This document shows, in pieces, positions 51,606 through 61,196 of a DNA stretch of 64,000 nucleotides. The stretch spans positions 268,716 to 332,715 of the forward strand of contig JAPLCF010000041.1 of NCBI GenBank assembly GCA_026392355.1, given 5' to 3'. The notes below the pieces were generated by a model, which saw nothing but the letters and a program-made list of their open reading frames with translations, was not told the origin of the DNA and made no database searches. The stretch comes from Actinomycetota bacterium. GTDB lineage: Bacteria; Actinomycetota; Thermoleophilia; Gaiellales; F1-60-MAGs149. A program made the position numbers and the translations under genes. How positions within the stretch are numbered: position 1 is the stretch's first letter; each line of letters opens with the position of its first letter.

Positions 51606-53207
51606 TCACGCAGCGTCGGTCGCGCCGAACCCGCCGCCGCCGGCGCCGACGAGGATGATCACGTCGCCCTCGTGCAGCGTCACGTAGCCCTTGCCGTGCA
51701 CGACCTCGGTCTCGCCGGTCGCGGCGCGCTGGATCGCGGCGTAGCCGGGGGCGCCATCGCCGCCGCCGTCTCGGCCGCGCGCGGCGAAGCGCGGGTCGGT
51801 CTGCTCCACGTAGAACATGCCGTCGCTCTCGGCGGCCAGCAGGCGGTAGTCGCGGCGGATGCCCATGCCGCCGCGGTGGCGGCCGCCGCCGCCGGAGCCG
51901 TCGACGAGCTCGGTGCGCTCGATCAGCCACGGGTACTCGAGCTCGGCGATCTCGGCGGGCAGAATCGCGCAGTTGGAGGTGTACGGGTCGATGCCGTCAT
52001 CGCCGTCCGCATGACGCCGGGCGCCACCACCGCCGCCGAGGATGTCGGCGAGCAGGGTGAGGTCGCCGTTGCGCGGGTCGACGGCCTGGAACACGAGCGC
52101 GGGGAACGAGACCTGGCTGCCGGCGATGGCGTGCTCGGGCATCAGCGTCGAGAGCGCATCGATGAGCACGTCGGTCAGGCGCTGTACTGCGAGGTGCCGG
52201 GCGCTCAGCGCGGTCGGGTGGATCGGGTTGTAGAGCGTGCCCTCGGGGATGATCATCCGCACGCGGCTGGCGAGCCCCGCGTTGTGGGGCACGTTGCCGC
52301 CGAGGAACGCGCGCACGGCGAAGTACGCGGCGGCGTGCGCGCTGGCGATCGGCACGTTCATGCCCGACGGGATCTGCGGCGAGCACCCCGACAGGTCGAC
52401 AACGAGCGTGCCGTCGTCCACCGTGAGCCGCGCGTGGACGCGCACCGGGTCGGTGTTCTCGAAGCCGATGTCGTCGAGGAAGCCCTCGGCCTCGACGGCG
52501 CCGTCGGGCCACGAACGAAACAGCGCCTCGGTGCGCCGTGCGGTCTGGTCGACGAGCGCCTCGAAGCCGCCGAGCACGAGCGGCAGTCCGTAGCGCTCGA
52601 TCGTCTCGGCGAGGCGCTGGTTGCCGCGCTTGCACGCCGCCAGCTGTGCGTCGAGGTCGCCGAGGGTGGAGGCGGGGTCGCGGACGTTCGCCTCGAGCAT
52701 GTCGTAGACGGCGCCGACGCGCTGGCCGCGCTCCACGAAGCGCACGGCGGGGAAGATCAGCCCCTCCTGAAACAGCTCGGTGCACTGCGCGCTCTCCGTG
52801 CCGGGGAAGCGCCCGCCGATGTCGATGTGGTGTGCGATCGACCCGCTCCACGCCACCAGCTCACCCTCGTGGAAGAGGGGGATAAACACCTGCAGGTCGG
52901 GCGTGTGCGTGCCGCCCATGTACGGGTGGTTGGTGATGAACGCGTCGTCGGGCTCGATGCGCCCGGTCCACTTGCCGATCACGGCCTCGAGTGCGAACTG
53001 CATCAGGCCGAGCTGCGCGGGGATCTGCTCCGAGTTGGCGATCGCGCGGCCGTCGGCGGCGAAGATGCCGCAGTTGAAGTCGAGCATCTCTCGGATGATC
53101 GGTGAGTAGGACGAGCGGTACTCGACGACGGCCATCTCTTCGGCGATGTGCTTGAAGCCGCTGATCAGGATCTCCTGGGTGACGGCGTCGGGCGTCTCGA
53201 TCCTCAT
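51606..53207 (-). CDS. hyuB: Hydantoinase B/oxoprolinase subunit
   Basis: A 533-residue HyuB protein from ATG 53207. Family features are FKHIAEEMAVVEYRSSYSPI, DAFITNHPYMGGTHTPDL, HHIDIGGRFPGTES and the Gly-rich C-terminus HRGGMGIRRDYRLL with VGAGGGGFG. With HyuA it forms an ATP-dependent enzyme opening hydantoins, 5-oxoproline, or carboxylating ketones. ATG overlaps the hyuA stop (ATGA). The precise substrate cannot be told from sequence. Confidence 0.93.
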   Translation of the reverse strand: MRIETPDAVTQEILISGFKHIAEEMAVVEYRSSYSPIIREMLDFNCGIFAADGRAIANSEQIPAQLGLMQFALEAVIGKWTGRIEPDDAFITNHPYMGGTHTPDLQVFIPLFHEGELVAWSGSIAHHIDIGGRFPGTESAQCTELFQEGLIFPAVRFVERGQRVGAVYDMLEANVRDPASTLGDLDAQLAACKRGNQRLAETIERYGLPLVLGGFEALVDQTARRTEALFRSWPDGAVEAEGFLDDIGFENTDPVRVHARLTVDDGTLVVDLSGCSPQIPSGMNVPIASAHAAAYFAVRAFLGGNVPHNAGLASRVRMIIPEGTLYNPIHPTALSARHLAVQRLTDVLIDALSTLMPEHAIAGSQVSFPALVFQAVDPRNGDLTLLADILGGGGGARRHADGDDGIDPYTSNCAILPAEIAELEYPWLIERTELVDGSGGGGRHRGGMGIRRDYRLLAAESDGMFYVEQTDPRFAARGRDGGGDGAPGYAAIQRAATGETEVVHGKGYVTLHEGDVIILVGAGGGGFGATDAA

Positions 53208-55237
53208 GCGCTGGCCTCCCGGGTGAGCACGAGCGTGCCGCCTGCGCCAACGACGGCCGTCCAGCCGCGGTGCAGCACGGTGGTGGTGTCGGTCTGCTCG
53301 ATGATCGCGGGCCCGACGATCGTGTCGCCCTCGCCGAGCGCGTCGCGGTGGTGGACGGGCCACTCGCTCCACGCGCCGTCGTGCACGCGCTGCGTGCCGG
53401 CCGTGCCGCCGCCTCCGCGCACGGCGTCGACGACGATCGGCTCGGTCAGTGCCGTGGCGCGCAGCCGGATCGTCACGATCTCCGTGTCGGTGATCGTTGG
53501 CGTGTAGTCGTAGAGCCGCTGGTGCTCGTCGATGAAGGCCTGCTCGGCGGCGCGGATCGTCGCGGCCGTGGCGGGGCGCGCCCCGAGCGGCACGGTCAGG
53601 TTGTAGGCCTGGCCGCGGTACCGCATGTCGAGTTCCCAGTCGAGCGCCTCGCCGGTGGCGACGCTGGCGGAGTGCGCCAGCAGCACGCGCGCGTCGTCTT
53701 CGAGCCGCGCCAGCTCGGTGTCGAGCTCGGCCGGCGTGAGCGCGCTGGTCTGGCGCCGCCAGGTGCGACGCAGGTCGTGGCGGATGTCGGTGGCGAGCAG
53801 CCCGTACGCCGCGGCCACACCGGGGTGGCGCGGCACGACGATGCGGGGGATACCCACCTCGTCGGCAAGCGCGCACGCGTGCATCGGCCCGGCACCGCCG
53901 ATCGCGACGAGCGCGTAGCCGCGCGGGTCCTGGCCGCGCGCCACGCTCATCACGCGCACGGCGTTGGCCATGTTGGCGTTGGCGATGCGCAGGATCGCGC
54001 TGGCGGCCTCCTCGACGCCGAGCCCGAGCGGCGTCGCCACGCTCTCCTCAACGGCAGCAAGCGCGAGCGCACGGTCGAGCGGCAGCCGCCCAGCCAGCTT
54101 GCAGTCCTCGCTGAGCGTGCCGAGCACCACGTGCGCGTCGGTGACGGTCGCGCGCGTGCCACCCTGCCCGTACGCGGCCGGCCCCGGCGCAGCGCCAGCG
54201 CTCTCGGGCCCGACGCGCAGCGCCCCAAACTCGTCGACGGTGGCGATCGACCCGCCGCCGGCGCCAATGCAGAGCAGGTCGAGCTGCGGCAGGTTGATCG
54301 GCGTGCCGGCGGCCTCGCCGGTAAACCGCACCTCGGCCTCGCCGCCGGTGACGATGCCGATGTCGGCGGTGGTGCCGCCCATGTCGAAGGTGATCACGTC
54401 GTTCTCGCCGACCAGGCCAGCCAGACGCGCACCGCCGATCACGCCGGCCGCGGGCCCCGACATCGCGAGCGCGATTGGCAGCTGCCGCGCGCGTTCGGCG
54501 GGCGTCACGCCACCGTTCGACTGCATCAGGTGCAGCGGCACGCCGATGCCCTCGCCAGCGACCTCGCCCTCGAGCGCGGTGATGTACCGGCCCACGAGCG
54601 GCAACAGCGCCGAGTTGGCCGCGGCTGTCGAGGCGCGGATGTACTCGCGAAACTCCGGCACCACCTGGTGCGACAGCGTGACGGGCACGCCCGGCAGCTC
54701 CTCGGCGAGCAGCTCGGCGATGCGCTCCTCGTGCGCGGCGTTGAGGAACGAGAACAGCGTCATCACCGCCACGGCCTCGACCCCGGCGGCGCGCATCGAG
54801 GCGGCGGCCTCGCGCACGGCGCCCTCATCAAGCGGCTCGCGCTCCTGCCCCTGCGCGTCGATGCGACCGCGCACGCCAAAGCACCGCTCGCGCGGCACGA
54901 TCGGCGCCTCCTCGGGTGTCCACAGGTCGTAGACGTTCTTGCGCATCTGCGTCCCGATCGCCAGCACGTCGGCGAAGCCCTCGTTGGTGATCAGCGCCGT
55001 CGTGGCAAACGTGCGCTGCACGATCGCGTTCGTCGCAATCGTCGTACCGTGCGCCAGATAGCCAACGTCCGCGGCCGATTCACCCGCCACGGCCAGCAGG
55101 CTGCGCAGCCCATCCATGAACGCCGCCTCGATCTGCGCGGGCTGCGACGGCACCTTGGCGACGTGCACGCGCCCGTCATCGCCAATCAGCACGGCGTCCG
55201 TGAAGGACCCCCCGATGTCGATACCGACGCGGCTCAT
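53204..55237 (-). CDS. hyuA: Hydantoinase A/oxoprolinase subunit
   Basis: A 677-residue ATPase-type subunit from ATG 55237. The phosphate-binding motif VGIDIGGSFTDAVLIGDDGR starts the chain. A second actin-like motif is DVITFDMGGTTADIGIV, and GAGGGSIATVDEFGALRVGP follows. It is the full two-domain Hydantoinase_A protein. It activates the amide or lactam for HyuB. The pair forms its own operon; no transporter or permease is adjacent. Confidence 0.94.
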   Translation of the reverse strand: MSRVGIDIGGSFTDAVLIGDDGRVHVAKVPSQPAQIEAAFMDGLRSLLAVAGESAADVGYLAHGTTIATNAIVQRTFATTALITNEGFADVLAIGTQMRKNVYDLWTPEEAPIVPRERCFGVRGRIDAQGQEREPLDEGAVREAAASMRAAGVEAVAVMTLFSFLNAAHEERIAELLAEELPGVPVTLSHQVVPEFREYIRASTAAANSALLPLVGRYITALEGEVAGEGIGVPLHLMQSNGGVTPAERARQLPIALAMSGPAAGVIGGARLAGLVGENDVITFDMGGTTADIGIVTGGEAEVRFTGEAAGTPINLPQLDLLCIGAGGGSIATVDEFGALRVGPESAGAAPGPAAYGQGGTRATVTDAHVVLGTLSEDCKLAGRLPLDRALALAAVEESVATPLGLGVEEAASAILRIANANMANAVRVMSVARGQDPRGYALVAIGGAGPMHACALADEVGIPRIVVPRHPGVAAAYGLLATDIRHDLRRTWRRQTSALTPAELDTELARLEDDARVLLAHSASVATGEALDWELDMRYRGQAYNLTVPLGARPATAATIRAAEQAFIDEHQRLYDYTPTITDTEIVTIRLRATALTEPIVVDAVRGGGGTAGTQRVHDGAWSEWPVHHRDALGEGDTIVGPAIIEQTDTTTVLHRGWTAVVGAGGTLVLTREASA

Positions 55238-55333
55238 GCGGGAAGTGTGGGGGATGGGTGGAGCCAATGCCACCTTTGCAGAGGGTCAGATTCCTCCGTC
55301 ACTCCGCGAGCAAAGCGCCGAGGCTCAATGACG

Positions 55334-55900
55334 TCACGTCGAAGCGAGCCCGTCCTTGCCCGCAGCACGCTTGCGCTGCCGCAGCGCCTCCATCACAAAC
55401 GCCTCGATGTCCTCGACTGACCGCTCCGCCACGAGCCGTTCCGCCAACTCGCCACGCCGCAGACTCTCGTCGTCCACCAGCCCGAGCGCCGCGCACAGCT
55501 CCTTCTTGCGCAGCACCCGAGCGAGCATCAGCACCTTGCCGCGCTTGTTCGGCTGCGGCTTGCGGCACCCGCGCCCACGCGTCTTCAGGTGCACGGCAGC
55601 ACCAGCCTCCTCCGCGATCCAGATGCCGCACCACCGCGGCACGGCCGCAACGACGCCATCGAGGTGCTTCTCCTCGATCACGACGATCACCTGACGAAAC
55701 CGCGAGCGGTACGCCTTCAGCTGAGCCAGCAGCCGCTCGAGCGTGTCGGTGCCCGACTTGATCTCGATGCCCGTCAGCACGCCATCGACGAGCGCGACCA
55801 TGTCGATGCGGTTCTTGTTGATCTGGACCTCATCGACCCATGGCGCACCCTGCTTGTCGAAGTGGGCGTGGAGGCGGGTGCGGATGTCGGGGTCGTTCAT
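55334..55900 (-). CDS. sce7726-like PD-(D/E)XK nuclease-fold protein
   Basis: A 188-residue protein from ATG 55900. The N-terminal half has NRIDMVALVDGVLTGIEIKS followed by GTDTLERLLAQLKAYRSRF. The Asp, then Glu-x-Lys spacing matches the PD-(D/E)XK nuclease core as seen in sce7726-family proteins. VVAAVPRWCGIWIAEE also fits the family. The C-terminus is basic and Lys/Arg-rich (LRQRKRAAGKDG). Function is unknown. It lies next to an ATPase with its own nuclease-like domain, suggesting an accessory or defence locus. ATG 55936 is an alternative. Confidence 0.72.
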   Translation of the reverse strand: MNDPDIRTRLHAHFDKQGAPWVDEVQINKNRIDMVALVDGVLTGIEIKSGTDTLERLLAQLKAYRSRFRQVIVVIEEKHLDGVVAAVPRWCGIWIAEEAGAAVHLKTRGRGCRKPQPNKRGKVLMLARVLRKKELCAALGLVDDESLRRGELAERLVAERSVEDIEAFVMEALRQRKRAAGKDGLAST

Positions 55901-55998
55901 GGGGAGGAGCGCCGTATGGGGGTCAGATGCCGGCACAACCTGTCGGTCTGGAGCATCAGCGACTTACGCCCGCCGTCCCTTGGCGGCTCTCAAGCGGT

Positions 55999-57894
55999 CT
56001 ATTGCGCGTTCTTGGAAACGCCATGAGCATCCGTGCCCATTCGCGATTCCCAGTACGCCTGCGTCTCGGCATCCATGAAGTGCACGTAGCACCCCTTCAT
56101 ACCGCGACTTAAGAGCACTCGGTACGTGTTCTTGACGAGGTCGGTGAAGGCCTCACCGCCACGCTTCACAACGCGATCTTCGGAGTTCTCGCGTTGCCCG
56201 ACCCAGCCAGTGCCCTCGCGATAGACGAGGTCATTGCCGAAGATGACCCCGCAGTAGTCGAATTCGAAGCCCTGGGCGGTGTAGATGCAGCCGACTTGGT
56301 TGACGCCGTTGGGGTCTCGCGCCCAGTCGCTCTCCTTCGGGATTCCGGGTGCGAGTCGACCCTTGTCGGACTTGGCGTTCCACGGCATGCGCCAATCTCC
56401 GACTTGGACGTCTGGCATCAGTGTGCCGTCACCGAGTGGGTCCGACCAGGGCCAGCAGAAGCCAGCGGTCATGCGCGCGGTAATGCCATCAGCTACCTTG
56501 GTGCTGACCATTTCGTGGAGCAGTTCGGGCGATTCGACGATCTGGAAGTCGAACCCGTCATCGCCGCTCCACACACGGTTGGCTGTGTCCTCAATGCCGA
56601 GGACGTCAGTGATCCATGCAATGAATCCGTCGGATCCAGCACAACGGAACTGCGCGGCGAGCTGGAAGTCGTAGCGCGATCGCGAGCGCTCATCGTTAGC
56701 CTCGACGATCAGGTCGGCAGACCCGATCTCCCCGGGGCGCACGACCTGCAGGTCGTCGATGAAAAACACGGCGACCTTGGCGACGTCGAGTAGCTCATCG
56801 ACTTGGTCCTTGCCTGAGCGCTGATCCTTGCGGGTGAAGCGGCTCACGCTCGTGGAGCGGATGCGATGCGCCTCGTCGCAGATCAGCACGTCGACGGAGC
56901 CGGGTTGGTCGGTCGCGAAACTGTTGAAGTAGTTGAACTGCGCACTTGCGCGCGTCCCGACGATTTTGCGGATGCTGTTGGTAAAAGCACGCGAACCTGT
57001 TGCATGCCGCACGTTGATTCCATCACGCGCGAGAGCGGTCACGAGGTTGAGGGCGATGACGGACTTGCCGGTGCCCGGCCCGCCGCGAATCAAGATCGTC
57101 GAGGTGGTGCCGGATTTGAGCGCCTTGTGTGCCTCCGCCATGACCCGCTCGAACGAGGCGAGCTGATCGTCGAGGAGCACGTACTCGTCGTTGCCCTTGA
57201 GCATGCCGCCGATGTGCTCGAGCAGCTTCTTGCTCGGGCGCGCCTCGCTTCGCAGCACGCGCTCGAGGACGTCGTTGCCAGCGCCTGCACCGACCGTGCG
57301 TCGTAGCGCCTCCGCAAGCGACTCCTGATCATCGTGCGAGAAGATCGGGCACGCGGCTCGCAGCTCATCGAACTTGGACGCGAGCAGCGGGTCGTCCTTC
57401 ACGAACGTGTAGTTGTGCAGGTACGCGCCACCGTTGAGCAGCACGGGAGACGGTCCCTCGTGAAAGACGGTGTGCCCGTCGGCGAGGTACGTGACGTACT
57501 GGCGCGCCTGCGCGGAGGGGTGGAGGACGTCGCGATTGCCACCACCGACCCACGTGACGATGCTGTCACCATCGGTCGCTTCGCAGTCTTCCCATTGCTT
57601 TAACTCGATTACGGTCGCGCTGTCCTGTCCATCGTCGTTCGCGCCGGTCAGCATCACGTCGAGACGCTTCGACGACTGTGGCAGCTGGTACTCAATGATG
57701 ATGCCCTGGTCGCCGAGCCCGGCCTTCTCGCACGCCCAGCTGAAGCGGGGGAGCGAGTTGTGCCAAGAGCGTTGCTCACCTTTGCCGGCGTCGCGGCCAA
57801 ACTCGCGCCGAAACGCTGCGTTCACGATCTCCGCAATACGGTCCGACTTGATGTCGTCGTAGAAGCGTTCGCAGGTGCTGGAGTAGAGGAGCAT
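55999..57894 (-). CDS. DUF2075 ATPase/helicase with N-terminal nuclease-like domain
   Basis: A 631-residue protein. The N-terminal region has RLDVMLTG (about residue 77) and ATVIELKQW (about 93-101), a PD-(D/E)XK-like Asp and Glu-x-Lys pair. The ATPase part has Walker A RGGPGTGKSVIALNL near 268, Walker B VLICDEAHRIRS near 338, and FFIDDLQVVRPGEIG. Superfamily-I-like motifs near the end include YTAQGFEFDYCGVIF and NTYRVLLSRGMKGCYV. This is the DUF2075 (schlafen-like group) architecture. It is divergent, 103 bp apart, from a PLD-helicase gene. A nucleic-acid-directed defence role is plausible. Confidence 0.85.
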   Translation of the reverse strand: MLLYSSTCERFYDDIKSDRIAEIVNAAFRREFGRDAGKGEQRSWHNSLPRFSWACEKAGLGDQGIIIEYQLPQSSKRLDVMLTGANDDGQDSATVIELKQWEDCEATDGDSIVTWVGGGNRDVLHPSAQARQYVTYLADGHTVFHEGPSPVLLNGGAYLHNYTFVKDDPLLASKFDELRAACPIFSHDDQESLAEALRRTVGAGAGNDVLERVLRSEARPSKKLLEHIGGMLKGNDEYVLLDDQLASFERVMAEAHKALKSGTTSTILIRGGPGTGKSVIALNLVTALARDGINVRHATGSRAFTNSIRKIVGTRASAQFNYFNSFATDQPGSVDVLICDEAHRIRSTSVSRFTRKDQRSGKDQVDELLDVAKVAVFFIDDLQVVRPGEIGSADLIVEANDERSRSRYDFQLAAQFRCAGSDGFIAWITDVLGIEDTANRVWSGDDGFDFQIVESPELLHEMVSTKVADGITARMTAGFCWPWSDPLGDGTLMPDVQVGDWRMPWNAKSDKGRLAPGIPKESDWARDPNGVNQVGCIYTAQGFEFDYCGVIFGNDLVYREGTGWVGQRENSEDRVVKRGGEAFTDLVKNTYRVLLSRGMKGCYVHFMDAETQAYWESRMGTDAHGVSKNAQ

Positions 57895-57997
57895 GCGTTG
57901 CGATTGTGACAGGGACGCGACGCGAGTGAGGGACCGAATCTTCCGTCAGAGTTATTCCGCGTAAGCTAGAAGCCCCTGATGCGCGACGCCTCAACAC

Positions 57998-60900
57998 ATG
58001 AATGATCCGCTCAATCTCTCGCCCGGGCTCTACGAGCACGTCATTACGGACGCGTTGGAGCAAGCGCTTGAAGGGCGAGACGATGCAAAGCTGCGCGCCC
58101 TCAATCCCGTTGATGCCGACGAGGCACTGACGCAGCACGTCGCCAAGTTCGTTCGCCGGGCGATTGTGCAGGCGGGCGAGGCGAAGGGAACCGATGCGGA
58201 GAAGTTGGCGCGACAGATTGAGATGACGAATGCCGTGCTGCAGGTGCTGCGCGAGCGCTCCGACGTTGAAGAGGGCGACCTCGTGGCGACGACGGCAGAG
58301 GAACTGCTGGCGATTCCCGAACCTGGTCCAGCTAACCGCGTCCCTGAGCGCCCGTTCGCACCACTTCGGTCGAGTGCGCTGCTCGTGAATGGCAAGCGCG
58401 AGCCGAGCATTGGTCAGGAGTTACCGCTCGAGATCGAATCGGCTGATGAGATTCTGCTGCTCTGTGCATTCCTCAAGTGGAGCGGCGTGCGTATCGTGCT
58501 CGATGCGCTGCGCGAGTTCACTGCTCGTGGTGGTCGCCTGCGCGTGATCACTACGACGTACTGCGCAGCAACTGAGGTTCGTGCACTCGAGGCATTGCAG
58601 GAGATCGGCGCCGAGATCAAGGTGTCATATGAGACGCAAGCGACTCGCCTGCACGCGAAGGCCTGGCTATTCGAGCGTGTGTCTGGCCTCTCGACGGCAT
58701 ACATCGGCAGCTCAAACCTGTCGTACAGCGCACTTGTAGATGGACTCGAATGGAACGTGCGCCTGGCACAGGCTGAGACGCCGGCGATGCTCGACCGTTT
58801 CCGTGTCGCATTCAACACGCTCTGGGAAGACGAGCATGTCTCGAGCTACGAGAAGGACGAGTTTAAGAAAGCGCTGGCGGCAGCGACGGATCGTCCTCAT
58901 GCCGGCGATGCCCCAGCCCTGATGCTCGACATCAACCCGTACCCATTCCAGCGAGCGATTCTGGAGACGTTGGATGCTGAGCGCCACCGGCACGACCGCT
59001 GGCAGAACCTCGTCGTGGCAGCCACAGGCACGGGCAAGACGATTATCGCGGCGCTCGACTACCAGCGGCTGCGAACGCAGCTTGGCGGCGACGCGTCACT
59101 GCTCTTTGTGGCCCACCGCGGAGAGATCTTGCGACAGTCGCAGCAGGTATTTCAGAACGCGACGCGCCTACCAGCATTCGGTGAGATGTACGTGGGCGGC
59201 GAGCGGCCGGATAAGTGGCGGCACGTGTTCGCCAGCGTGCAGTCGCTCAAGAACGTCAACCTCAATGAGCTACCGCCAGATCAATTTGACGTCGTGATCA
59301 TCGATGAGTTCCATCACGCCGCGGCTTCCACGTATGAGCGGATCCTCGAGCACTTCAAGCCTAAGGTGCTTCTCGGTCTGACGGCAACGCCTGAGCGCGC
59401 TGATGGCAAGGACATCCTGCGTTGGTTCGGTGGGCGTATGGCGGCCGAGATCCGCCTATGGGAAGCACTCGACAAGTCGCTGCTTGCGCCGTTCCACTAC
59501 TTCGGGATAAATGACGGCACCGACCTCTCCGCAGTTAAGTGGCGCTCGTCGGGCTACGACACGGGCGAGCTTGAAAAGCTCTACACCGCGGACGACGCGC
59601 GCGTGGTTCGCGTGCTGCAGCAAGTACAGCGCTTCGTTACCGAGCCCCTCGAAATGAAAGCACTCGGGTTTTGCGTGAGTGTGGAGCACGCTCGCTTCAT
59701 GGCTCGTCGTTTCACGGAGAGAGGAATCCCCAGCGTCAGTGTTGACGGCTCGACGCCAAGAGAAGAGCGAGATCTGGCGCTCACGAGTCTCCTGTTGGGT
59801 GAAATCAACTGCATTTTCTCCGTCGATGTTTTCAACGAGGGCGTTGACCTTCCCGCGGTCGACACGATCCTTATGCTGCGCCCGACGGAGTCAGCCACGA
59901 TCTTCTTGCAGCAACTGGGCCGCGGACTTCGTAGGTCGGAAGGCAAGAGCGTCTGCACGGTGCTTGACTTCATCGGGAATCAGCGCAAGGAGTTCCGCTT
60001 TGCGCCGAGGTATGCCGGCATGCTCGGTCTCAGTCGTAAGCAGCTAGTCGACGGTCTCGAGTCTGGCTTCGAGACGCTACCGGCAGGCATCCACTTTGAG
60101 CTCGATCGTGTCGCACGCGAATCCGTTCTGGCGAACATCAAGGCGAGCGTCGGCTCGCGTGTCAACGATCTCGTGCTCGATCTCAAGCCGCTTGGCGCCG
60201 ATACCACGCTCGAGAGCTATCTCGATGAAACGGGACGTGAGCTCGTCGATCTGTATCGAGGCAACCGTCCCGGTTGGCACGGGCTACGCCGTTTGGCCTC
60301 GATCGAGGACGTACCAGAAAGCTCCGATGAGGAGCGCCTCGTCAAAGCGATCGGGCGCATGCTCCACATCGATGACGCGGAACGCGTCGCGTTCTATCGC
60401 GAGTTGCTCGCGAAGACTGCACCGCCAGATCTGGGGACATTGAATGCCCGACAGCAACGGCTCGTCGCGATGCTTCACCTGGGGCTCTGGGGTGACGATC
60501 CGGCGCGAGCTGTTGACGTCGAGGACGGCTTCCGCCGGCTGTGGTCAACCGCGGCTGCACATTGGGACTTTCGGTCAATCCTTGATTACCTAGGAGAAGT
60601 GAGTGATCGCCTTACCGCGACGTGTGCAGAGTTGCCGGCGTCCGTTCCTCTGAGCGTGCACGGTGTCTACTCGCGAAGCGACGTTCTCGCGGCGATTGGG
60701 CGAAGTACGCCAGCGGCCCCGTATCGCTTCCGCGAGGGGCCTCTCCACATACCCGACCTCAAGTCCGATTTCTTTTTTGTCACGTTGAACAAGTCAGAGA
60801 AGAGGTTCTCGCCGTCAACCCAGTATCGCGACTATGCCATCTCGCGAATGCTCTTTCATTGGGAGACGCAGAGCGTCCAGAGCCCGGGCACGCCCACTGT

Positions 60901-61117
60901 TCAGCGTTATCTCAATCATCGAGCGAATGGCGACAATGTGTTCCTTCTCGTTCGCGAGTCGACTACCACTGACGCAGGAATGACAGCGCCTTTTCAGTTC
61001 CTTGGAGCTGTCGATTACGTAGAACACCAGGGTTCGAAACCGGTGGGAATCACGTGGAAATTGCGTACCCCGATGCCCGAATCGACGATCAGGGCATCAA
61101 ATGCTGCGGTGGGCTGA
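57998..61117 (+). CDS. PLD-domain SF2 helicase with DUF3427
   Basis: A 1039-residue protein. Residues about 110-260 are a phospholipase-D-like nuclease domain with RLHAKAWLF (HxK, about 215) and IGSSNLS. Residues about 320-690 are a superfamily-II helicase with AATGTGKTIIA (about 341), VIIDEFHHAAA (about 433), LGLTATPERADG and QQLGRGLRRSEG (about 637). The C-terminal 250 residues fit DUF3427 (HWETQSVQSPGTPTVQRYLN). One HKD motif is visible, so the nuclease would act as a dimer or be regulatory. Similar proteins occur in mobile and defence loci. Confidence 0.9.
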   Translation: MNDPLNLSPGLYEHVITDALEQALEGRDDAKLRALNPVDADEALTQHVAKFVRRAIVQAGEAKGTDAEKLARQIEMTNAVLQVLRERSDVEEGDLVATTAEELLAIPEPGPANRVPERPFAPLRSSALLVNGKREPSIGQELPLEIESADEILLLCAFLKWSGVRIVLDALREFTARGGRLRVITTTYCAATEVRALEALQEIGAEIKVSYETQATRLHAKAWLFERVSGLSTAYIGSSNLSYSALVDGLEWNVRLAQAETPAMLDRFRVAFNTLWEDEHVSSYEKDEFKKALAAATDRPHAGDAPALMLDINPYPFQRAILETLDAERHRHDRWQNLVVAATGTGKTIIAALDYQRLRTQLGGDASLLFVAHRGEILRQSQQVFQNATRLPAFGEMYVGGERPDKWRHVFASVQSLKNVNLNELPPDQFDVVIIDEFHHAAASTYERILEHFKPKVLLGLTATPERADGKDILRWFGGRMAAEIRLWEALDKSLLAPFHYFGINDGTDLSAVKWRSSGYDTGELEKLYTADDARVVRVLQQVQRFVTEPLEMKALGFCVSVEHARFMARRFTERGIPSVSVDGSTPREERDLALTSLLLGEINCIFSVDVFNEGVDLPAVDTILMLRPTESATIFLQQLGRGLRRSEGKSVCTVLDFIGNQRKEFRFAPRYAGMLGLSRKQLVDGLESGFETLPAGIHFELDRVARESVLANIKASVGSRVNDLVLDLKPLGADTTLESYLDETGRELVDLYRGNRPGWHGLRRLASIEDVPESSDEERLVKAIGRMLHIDDAERVAFYRELLAKTAPPDLGTLNARQQRLVAMLHLGLWGDDPARAVDVEDGFRRLWSTAAAHWDFRSILDYLGEVSDRLTATCAELPASVPLSVHGVYSRSDVLAAIGRSTPAAPYRFREGPLHIPDLKSDFFFVTLNKSEKRFSPSTQYRDYAISRMLFHWETQSVQSPGTPTVQRYLNHRANGDNVFLLVRESTTTDAGMTAPFQFLGAVDYVEHQGSKPVGITWKLRTPMPESTIRASNAAVG

Positions 61118-61196
61118 GACAAGATCCCCATGAAATCCGGGGCTGTTTAGTTTCGTCACATTGCGCTCGCTGCGTGTATCACTTAACGTAACTAAT

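Noticed and set aside
53270-55420. A 716-codon open frame opposite hyuA
   Set aside because: hyuA has complete family motifs throughout; the antisense product is low-complexity Arg/Ala/Gly and has no start context.
61118-61165. Terminator after the PLD-helicase gene
   Set aside because: CCCC and GGGG around ATGAAATC give only a weak four- to five-base stem, and the following T-rich stretch is broken.
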